A DNA stretch of 12,297 nucleotides from the NCBI GenBank assembly GCA_017400025.1, contig JAFQAF010000183.1:1-12297 (forward strand), given 5' to 3'. The notes beneath the pieces were generated by a model that made no database searches, had not been told where the DNA came from, and saw nothing but the letters and a program-made list of their open reading frames with translations. Numbering within the stretch: position 1 is the first letter of the stretch; each line of letters starts with the position of its first letter. A program made the position numbers and the translations under genes. Of this stretch, positions 6,980 to 12,297 are shown piece by piece. Origin of the DNA: Oscillospiraceae bacterium. GTDB lineage: Bacteria; Bacillota_A; Clostridia; Oscillospirales; Ruminococcaceae.

Positions 6980-8542
6980 ATGGACCTTAATGAACAGATG
7001 ACGTCCCAGAGCATAAAAATCAAACGAGTGGCGGACAAGGTGATGAAAGCCTCCAAAAACTCTCTGATTGTCCATATGCGCTTTCTGGATTCAGCCATCA
7101 ACAAGCTGAAGCTTGAAGTCAGCGAGGATTATGTATCGGTTGACGGCCGAGCCATTATGTACAATCCGCTGTATATACTGCGGCTGTACAAAAAGGACAA
7201 AAACCTGGTGACAAGAACATATCTGCATATGATTCTGCACTGCACCTTCCTGCATTTCTATGTGGGCCCCCAGATAAACCAGAACCTGTGGGATATAGCC
7301 TGCGATATAGCGGTGGAAAATATCCTGCAGCAGCTGGCCGCCACAGAGGAATACCTGCAGACAGAGCCGGAGCCTGAAAGGGAAGAAGCCCTGGAAAAAA
7401 TCAGGGAAAAGGTGGATAAGCTTACAGCGGAAAAAATATACCGCTGGCTGCTGGACAGTGAAATGTCCGAAGAGGAAATGGAGCATCTGTGGCAGATTTT
7501 CACATATGACGACCACTCCTGCTGGTACGATATGATTCACAAGCCACAGGAACTGACCAAGGACGATATGAAAAATGACAAGGACGACAAGCCTATGATG
7601 GAAGACCCTTCAGGCGAGCCGGAGGAAGACGGAGAGCCGGAACCGGACGACGATGCCGAAAGCGAAGAGGACGAACGCATGCAGGAGGATGAGTCCACCA
7701 ACAAGGAAGAAGGTCAGGACGGCCGCAACGCCGACGAGGAAGAGCGCGAAGAAATGGGCGATGACGGCAACCAGGAAGTTTCCAAGGATATGGAAGAACT
7801 TATGGAAGAATGGGAAGATGTGGCCAAACACATGGACCTGGACCTGGAAACCTTCTCCAAAGAGGCCGGCAGCCGTGTAGGCGACCTGCTGCTGAACCTG
7901 CGCAACGTCACAAGGGAAAAATATGACTACACCACTTTCCTGAAAAAGTTTGCATCCATGGGCGAAAAAATGATGATAGATGATGACGAATTTGACTACA
8001 TCTATTACACCTACGGCCTTACACTGTATGACAATATGCCGCTGGTAGAGCCCCTGGAGTACAAGGAAACCAACGTGGTAAAAGAGTTTGTTATAGCCAT
8101 AGATACATCCTTCTCCGTACACGGTGAAGAAGTAGAGGCTTTCCTGCGCAAAACCTACAACATTCTCAAAGCCACAGAAAGCTTTTCATCCCGCATAAAC
8201 CTGCACATCATCCAGTGTGACGTAAAGGTACAGCACGATGAAAAAATCACATCCCAGGCTGAACTGGACAGATATATGGCGGATATGCTGCTGTATGGCT
8301 TTGGCGGTACGGACTTCCGCCCGGTGTTTGAATATGTTGACGAACTTATAGCAAACAAGGAGTTTACAAATCTCAAAGGCCTGATTTACTTTACAGACGG
8401 CTTCGGCGAGTTCCCGCAGCGCGCACCGGCCTATAAAACAGCCTTTGCATTTATCAGCGATGACCCTATGTTTGACCCTGTGGTGCCGCCATGGGCAATC
8501 AAACTTATACTTGACCCACACGATATAAAAGAGGACGAATAA
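6980..8542 (+). CDS. vWA domain protein with DUF2201-type pseudo-metallopeptidase N-terminus (COG3864-like)
   Basis: A 520-residue protein in three parts. Residues about 1-190 resemble the putative metallopeptidase domain of DUF2201: H83-M-I-L-H87-C-T-F-L-H92 followed by LWDIACDIAVENIL. The three histidines of HExxHxxxxH are kept, but the catalytic Glu is Met. Residues about 193-275 are an extremely acidic, low-complexity linker. Residues about 365-520 form a von Willebrand A domain with a complete metal site (MIDAS): D375-T-S377-F-S379, T444 in GGTDF, and D473 in YFTDGFGEFP. vWA proteins of this class work with MoxR ATPases, binding the client or linking it to the ATPase. The MoxR gene follows after 11 bases, its ribosome binding site abutting the stop codon. 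The start has a strong AAAGGAG at 6968-6974. The gap from paralogue 3 is 33 bases with no promoter visible, so it belongs to the same operon. Confidence 0.87.
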   Translation: MDLNEQMTSQSIKIKRVADKVMKASKNSLIVHMRFLDSAINKLKLEVSEDYVSVDGRAIMYNPLYILRLYKKDKNLVTRTYLHMILHCTFLHFYVGPQINQNLWDIACDIAVENILQQLAATEEYLQTEPEPEREEALEKIREKVDKLTAEKIYRWLLDSEMSEEEMEHLWQIFTYDDHSCWYDMIHKPQELTKDDMKNDKDDKPMMEDPSGEPEEDGEPEPDDDAESEEDERMQEDESTNKEEGQDGRNADEEEREEMGDDGNQEVSKDMEELMEEWEDVAKHMDLDLETFSKEAGSRVGDLLLNLRNVTREKYDYTTFLKKFASMGEKMMIDDDEFDYIYYTYGLTLYDNMPLVEPLEYKETNVVKEFVIAIDTSFSVHGEEVEAFLRKTYNILKATESFSSRINLHIIQCDVKVQHDEKITSQAELDRYMADMLLYGFGGTDFRPVFEYVDELIANKEFTNLKGLIYFTDGFGEFPQRAPAYKTAFAFISDDPMFDPVVPPWAIKLILDPHDIKEDE

Positions 8543-8553
8543 GAGGTAACGTT

Positions 8554-10062
8554 ATGAATATTAAAGAAGCAAAAGACGAAATTAAAAATACCCTTACCGT
8601 GTATTTTACAAAAAATGAATTCGGCAACTATGTGATTCCTATTGAAAAACAGCGCCCTGTTTTCCTTATGGGCCCTCCGGGCATAGGTAAAACAGCCATT
8701 ATGGCACAGATTGCATCAGAAATGGGTGTTGGCCTGCTGTCCTACTCCATGACACACCACACACGCCAGTCTGCCATCGGTCTGCCGTTTATCGAAAAGA
8801 AAACCTACGGCGGCCAGGAATACACTGTTTCCGAATACACACTCAGTGAAATCATCGCCTCTATTTATGAACTGATGGAAAACACCGGCCTTAAAGAGGG
8901 TATCCTCTTCCTGGACGAAATCAACTGTGTATCTGAAACCCTTGCTCCTGTTATGCTTCAGCTTCTTCAGTATAAAGTTTTTGGCAAGCACAAGATTCCT
9001 ACAGGTTGGGTAATTGTTACAGCAGGTAACCCACCAGAATACAATAATGCAGTTCGCGAATATGATATTGCCACATGGGACCGTCTGAAACGTATAGATA
9101 TCACTCCTGATTTTGAAATCTGGAAAGAATATGCCTACAAGGCAAATGTACATATGTCTATCATTTCCTATCTGGAATCCAAAACTGCAGACTTCTACAC
9201 AATAGAATCCACAGTTGACAGCAAGGCTTTTGCTACTGCACGTGGCTGGGAAGACCTTTCACAGATGATTGACCTGTATGAAAAACACGGCATCCCTGTA
9301 AAGGAAACACTGGTTTCACAGTACCTGCAGAACAGAAAAGTTGCCAAATCCTTCTCCGCTTACTACGACCTGTATGTAAAATACCGCGGCGACTACCAGA
9401 TTGACAAAATTATGGACGGCGAATACGGCATGACAGTCAAACAGAAGGCTGTTTCCGCCAAATTTGACGAACGCGTTATGCTTATCAGCCTGCTGCTGGA
9501 TGCAATCAACGAAGATACACTTGCAGTGGTTGAAAGAATCAATATGATTGCCGACGCCAGAAAACTGGTAAGAAAATTCACCAAAAAAGCTGAAATCGGC
9601 GACAAAAAACCTATCGAAGTTCTCAATGACCTTATTGCTGACCAGAAAAAAGACCTGGACAAACGCATTACAGCCGGCAACCTGACAGACCAGGAAAGAA
9701 GAAACCGGAATGCTGTTATCGAATTCCTGGAAAAACAGATGACAGGCGTAATGAACGTGGATGCAGAAACAGCTGTGACACATATCAAATCCAGCTACAA
9801 CGCCCTTACAAGAGAACACAAAAAAGAAGCCAAGCTTACAAGTGCACGTATGGACAACGCATTCCGCTTTGTTGACGATGTATTCGGCGACGGCCAGGAA
9901 ATGCTGATTCTGGTTACAGAACTCACTCAGAACTACTACGGTTCAAAATTCATATCCAACTTCGGCTGTGATGAATACTTCAAACATAACAAATCCCTGC
10001 TGTTCTACGAACGCGACAAGGAAATTATGGACGAAATCGCAGAACTTGACCTGGATTTCTGA
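8554..10062 (+). CDS. MoxR-family AAA+ ATPase
   Basis: A 502-residue ATPase with Walker A GPPGIGKT (40-47), Walker B ILFLDEIN with D121 and E122, sensor-1 N159 in VTAGNPPEYN, and an arginine-finger region DRLKR (R177, R180) followed by IDITPDFEIWKEYA, all typical of the MoxR branch. These enzymes use ATP hydrolysis to remodel or insert cofactors into partner proteins, together with a vWA protein. The core occupies about residues 1-290. A further 200 or so residues, highly charged and helical, make it much longer than the usual MoxR length of about 330. It is the last gene of the operon, 11 bases after the vWA gene, with AAGAGGT as ribosome binding site and a hairpin terminator after its stop. 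Many of its codons end in C (AAC, TTC, GAC), perhaps a sign of good expression. The substrate is not known; the DUF6273-like proteins are the obvious candidates. Confidence 0.9.
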   Translation: MNIKEAKDEIKNTLTVYFTKNEFGNYVIPIEKQRPVFLMGPPGIGKTAIMAQIASEMGVGLLSYSMTHHTRQSAIGLPFIEKKTYGGQEYTVSEYTLSEIIASIYELMENTGLKEGILFLDEINCVSETLAPVMLQLLQYKVFGKHKIPTGWVIVTAGNPPEYNNAVREYDIATWDRLKRIDITPDFEIWKEYAYKANVHMSIISYLESKTADFYTIESTVDSKAFATARGWEDLSQMIDLYEKHGIPVKETLVSQYLQNRKVAKSFSAYYDLYVKYRGDYQIDKIMDGEYGMTVKQKAVSAKFDERVMLISLLLDAINEDTLAVVERINMIADARKLVRKFTKKAEIGDKKPIEVLNDLIADQKKDLDKRITAGNLTDQERRNRNAVIEFLEKQMTGVMNVDAETAVTHIKSSYNALTREHKKEAKLTSARMDNAFRFVDDVFGDGQEMLILVTELTQNYYGSKFISNFGCDEYFKHNKSLLFYERDKEIMDEIAELDLDF

Positions 10063-10075
10063 TAAAACTATATAA

Positions 10076-10114
10076 AAAAATAGCCGCAGTATAATAAATA
10101 CTGCGGCTATTTTT
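10076..10114. terminator. Bidirectional intrinsic terminator between convergent genes
   Basis: Arms TAGCCGCAGTAT (10081-10092) and ATACTGCGGCTA (10098-10109) form a perfect 12-base stem over a 5-base loop, flanked by A-run 10074-10080 and T-run 10110-10114. It therefore works on both strands, ending the MoxR operon on the plus strand and the XRE gene on the minus strand. The XRE stop codon (10107-10109) is part of the stem. Confidence 0.92.
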
Positions 10115-10421
10115 CTTTGTACGAATCTATAAGTTGAAATATAACAGACTTCTGTTCCTTGGTCAGTATAATCCAGCTGTCGAAGAGCTGTTTCTGTTCA
10201 TCGGAAAGATATACACATTCCTCGTTTTCTTCAGAAAAAAATTGTGCCAATGAAATATCCAGTCCTTTACATATGGCTTCTACTGTAGGTATAGTGGGCG
10301 AGGTATTTCTGATGAAAATATTAGATATTGTGCTTTGAGATAATCCGCTTAATTTTGCCAGCTTATATTCTGAAATATTCTTTTCTTTTAAAAAGTATTT
10401 TATTCTTTCTTTTGCATCCAT
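10107..10421 (-). CDS. XRE-family helix-turn-helix transcriptional regulator
   Basis: A 104-residue protein with a typical N-terminal HTH of the Cro/CI (XRE) type: EYKLAKLSGLSQSTISNIFIR at about residues 18-38, with SQSTISNI as the likely recognition helix, then SPTIPTVEAICKGLDISLAQFF (41-62), the usual fourth and fifth helices. The C-terminal 40 residues (LTKEQKSVIFQLIDSYKEK) form a helix likely used for dimerisation, and no enzymatic or sensor domain is present. An AAAGGAG ribosome binding site stands 8 bases before the ATG at 10421-10419. The gene converges on the MoxR gene and is divergent from the HAD gene across 110 bases. Three related palindromes in that space, one inside the HAD promoter, suggest it represses the HAD gene and probably itself. 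The target is inference from position. Confidence 0.87.
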   Translation of the reverse strand: MDAKERIKYFLKEKNISEYKLAKLSGLSQSTISNIFIRNTSPTIPTVEAICKGLDISLAQFFSEENEECVYLSDEQKQLFDSWIILTKEQKSVIFQLIDSYKEK

Positions 10422-10427
10422 AAAACG

Positions 10428-10509
10428 TACTCCTTTGAGTAGATTTTACTATTTTATATAACTACTAAATAGTATTATTACGTATTGAAAATACTACTCA
10501 ATTGAGATA
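10428..10509. promoter_or_regulatory. Three evenly spaced candidate XRE operator sites
   Basis: Three short palindromes share a CTACT(C/A)AA half-site: TACTC-N4-GAGTA at 10428-10441 (half-site on the minus strand, 10435-10442), TACTA-AA-TAGTA at 10463-10474 (half-site 10462-10469), and TACTC-AATT-GAGATA at 10495-10509 (half-site 10494-10501, inner core CTCAATTGAG perfect). Their centres are 34 and 33 bases apart, about three turns of DNA. The first overlaps the XRE ribosome binding site and the third lies between the -35 and -10 boxes of the HAD-gene promoter. Confidence 0.55.
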
Positions 10510-10513
10510 TAAT
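10485..10513 (+). promoter_or_regulatory. Sigma-A promoter of the HAD-family gene
   Basis: TTGAAA (10485-10490) and a perfect TATAAT (10508-10513) are separated by exactly 17 bases. The start of transcription should fall near 10520, so the leader is only about 12 bases and begins at or within the ribosome binding site AAGGAGGT (10518-10525). The third candidate operator fills the spacer, as expected for repression. Confidence 0.72.
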
Positions 10514-10531
10514 TAAAAAGGAGGTAAAGTA

Positions 10532-12297
10532 ATGGATAATAATCAGATTTATAAAATGCAGTTGATCAGCAAGGAGCAGCAACTGCGAGAAATGGAAGCG
10601 CAGCTTATTGCATTGCAATATGAGTATCATCAGATTCTGAATTCTGAATTCTGGAAAGGCACACAATGGATGCGTTCTGCAGTAAATTTTCTGAGAGGGA
10701 CTAAGACAAAAAACGAACAGAAAAATGCAGATTCCGCAATCCGGATTGAAACCGGACGGGATTTAAGAAGAGTATCTGTGGAGCAGTTTGTGGACAGAGT
10801 AAAGGATTATGACGTAGTATCTTTTGATATATTTGATACACTTGTACTTAGAAATTGTAAAAACCCTACAGATGTTTTTGATTTTGTTTCTCTAAAAATA
10901 GGTGTTGAAAGTTTTACAGCACTCAGGGTACAGGCTGAAGAATATGCAAGAAAAAATGCTGAAAAAGGTGAGGAAATATCACTGGATGATATTTATAATG
11001 TATTGTCTCAATGGATTCAGATAGATAAAGAATCGGTTATGCGTGCGGAAATAGAAGCAGAAATCGGACTTTGCACACCAAACCCATATATAAGACAAGT
11101 GTATGATACATTGAAAGCACTTGACAAACGAATCATAATTGTTTCAGATATGTATCTGCCTGCTGGAGTTATAGAAGAAATTCTGAAAAAATGCGGCTAC
11201 AATGGATATGAGAAGCTTTATGTAAGTAATGAATATCTGTGTTCAAAAGCAACCGGTTCTTTATATGAATATATAAATTCACATATAGACACTGAAAGCA
11301 TTATTCATATTGGGGACAATTACACAAGTGATATACTGAACAGTGAAAAATCAGGGTGGAAATCATTTTATTATCCATCCTGCAAAAGTATAGCCACTTA
11401 CGGTATTTCAGCCTGTGAATCTCCTGTTGGCAGTATATATTCTGGCCTTGTAATTAATAAACTGTTTTCAGGGGCGGGCTCGTACAGTAAAAGCTATATG
11501 CATGGTTATGCTTACGGAGGTATAATTACTGCAGGGTATTGCCGGTGGCTGAATCAGTTCGCATCTGCTAAAAAAGCCGATAAAATACTGTTTCTTGCAA
11601 GAGATGCAGAAATATTTGAAGCGGTATATGGGAAATATCTCAACGAGATACCATATAAATATATGGTTGTTTCTCGCTTTTCAATGTGGCAGATAGTTTT
11701 TGATATTCATACAGAAGAATACATCAGGTTCTTTTTTAGGACAAAAGCTACTATGGGACAGACTAAAATCGGAGATGCATTAAAAGAAACAGATATAGAA
11801 TTCCTTGTAGAAAGGTTAGCGGAGCATAATCTGGACAAAGAAGAATATCTTACCGAAAGCAACTATAAAGCGGTAAGAAAATTCATATATCATTACAGAA
11901 ATGAAATATCTGAAAGTTTTTTACCTATGAGGAAAGCGGCAGAAAAATATTTCAATTATTGCATTGGAGATGCAAAACGCATAGTGGTTTCTGATTTGGG
12001 ATGGAGCGGACAGATACTGCTGCATATGAGGCATTTCATAAAACAGGTGATGAAAAGAGATGACGTAGAGGTTATAGGTGCATTTATGGCCACAAGCATA
12101 AGAAAGGATGTTAACCACTATGTCAATTCCGGCGTACTCAGCAGCTATCTTTACTCTTATGGTCAAAACAGGGATATGTATATGCCTATTGATAATTTTG
12201 CCGGCAATACAGCTGTTATGTGCCTTGAAGCAATGTTTTCATCAGCTTCACCTACTCTTATGGAATACAGGTTGAATGAAAATGATGATTTTGAAAG
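10532..12297 (+). CDS. HAD-superfamily hydrolase-like protein (COG5610-like), surface polysaccharide type; 3' end outside window
   Basis: The frame is open from ATG 10532 through the last base (588 codons so far), so the gene is truncated by the window edge. Strong AAGGAGGT stands 6 bases before the start. Residues 8-36 form a coiled coil, followed by ILNSEFWKGTQWMR (35-48), which resembles the nS-x-x-W-(R/K)-x-T motif that precedes many capsule and glycan glycosyltransferases. A HAD domain follows: motif I F98-D99-I-F-D102-T, motif II IIIVS205-D, motif III SK239-ATGS, and motif IV HIG-D262-N-Y-T-S266-D267. These positions are complete, so phosphatase-type activity is plausible. The region from about 315 (SYMHGYAYGG, then FLARDAEIFEAVY, and VVSDLGWSGQILLHMR at about 485-500) matches the C-terminal part of COG5610-like proteins. 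Its codons are more AT-rich than those of the MoxR operon. A role in teichoic acid or surface glycan assembly is inference. Confidence 0.8.
   Translation, partial: MDNNQIYKMQLISKEQQLREMEAQLIALQYEYHQILNSEFWKGTQWMRSAVNFLRGTKTKNEQKNADSAIRIETGRDLRRVSVEQFVDRVKDYDVVSFDIFDTLVLRNCKNPTDVFDFVSLKIGVESFTALRVQAEEYARKNAEKGEEISLDDIYNVLSQWIQIDKESVMRAEIEAEIGLCTPNPYIRQVYDTLKALDKRIIIVSDMYLPAGVIEEILKKCGYNGYEKLYVSNEYLCSKATGSLYEYINSHIDTESIIHIGDNYTSDILNSEKSGWKSFYYPSCKSIATYGISACESPVGSIYSGLVINKLFSGAGSYSKSYMHGYAYGGIITAGYCRWLNQFASAKKADKILFLARDAEIFEAVYGKYLNEIPYKYMVVSRFSMWQIVFDIHTEEYIRFFFRTKATMGQTKIGDALKETDIEFLVERLAEHNLDKEEYLTESNYKAVRKFIYHYRNEISESFLPMRKAAEKYFNYCIGDAKRIVVSDLGWSGQILLHMRHFIKQVMKRDDVEVIGAFMATSIRKDVNHYVNSGVLSSYLYSYGQNRDMYMPIDNFAGNTAVMCLEAMFSSASPTLMEYRLNENDDFE

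Noticed and set aside
7610..8122. 170-codon open frame on the minus strand inside the vWA gene
   Set aside because: It is created by the GA-rich acidic linker of the real gene; the product is a hydrophobic Phe/Val-rich translation with no recognisable domain.
9316..9819. Minus-strand open frame inside the MoxR gene
   Set aside because: It is a shadow of a strongly supported AAA+ coding frame and has no promoter or ribosome binding site.
10478..10666. 62-codon minus-strand open frame across the divergent promoter
   Set aside because: It overlaps the start of the HAD gene and its promoter, and has no ribosome binding site or recognisable features.

Overview
The window looks like a chromosomal segment of a low-to-moderate GC Gram-positive anaerobe, most likely a gut-type Clostridia member (Ruminococcaceae/Lachnospiraceae-like). 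The evidence is strong AGGAGG-type ribosome binding sites, sigma-A-like promoters, heavy use of AGA and ATA codons, WXG100 proteins, a clostridial-type FliB homologue and DUF6273-type proteins. Family names come from motifs read by eye, not from a search.

Region 1 (1-2794) is a probable edge of a type VII (ESX/Wss-like) secretion locus. It holds the tail of an unrecognised gene, a TPR-repeat protein, a divergent 106-residue WXG-like helical hairpin protein, a canonical 94-residue WXG100 protein with its own terminator, and a small two-helix membrane protein whose ribosome binding site sits directly behind that terminator. Region 2 (2798-3839) is a single-gene unit: promoter, a flagellin lysine-N-methylase (FliB) family gene, and a hairpin terminator.

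Region 3 (3895-10114) is the most interesting part. A well-formed promoter (TTGACT, 17-base spacer, TAAAAT) precedes five co-directional, tightly packed genes that end at a strong hairpin terminator. The first three are tandem paralogues of about 330 residues, each with a helical ankyrin-like N-terminal half and a DUF6273-like C-terminal half. They are followed by a DUF2201-type von Willebrand A (vWA) protein, in which the metallopeptidase-like motif HExxH reads HMILH, and by a MoxR-family AAA+ ATPase with a long C-terminal tail. MoxR plus vWA is a known chaperone/remodelling pair (RavA-ViaA, CbbQ-CbbO, NorQ-NorD). The tandem DUF6273 proteins are therefore the natural candidates for its clients or effectors. 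This may be an uncharacterised MoxR-vWA system with a diversified third component; the functional link is inference.

Region 4 (10107-12297) is more AT-rich and begins a different locus. A small XRE-family repressor gene on the minus strand is divergent from a HAD-family (COG5610-like) gene that runs off the right end. That protein has an N-terminal coiled coil and an nS-x-x-W-like motif common in surface polysaccharide enzymes. The 110-base divergent intergenic region carries three related, evenly spaced (33-34 bp) palindromic sites, one between the -35 and -10 boxes of the HAD-gene promoter, which suggests control by the XRE protein. No tRNA, rRNA, CRISPR array, insertion sequence or reverse transcriptase was seen, and no gene-free stretch exceeds about 170 bases.
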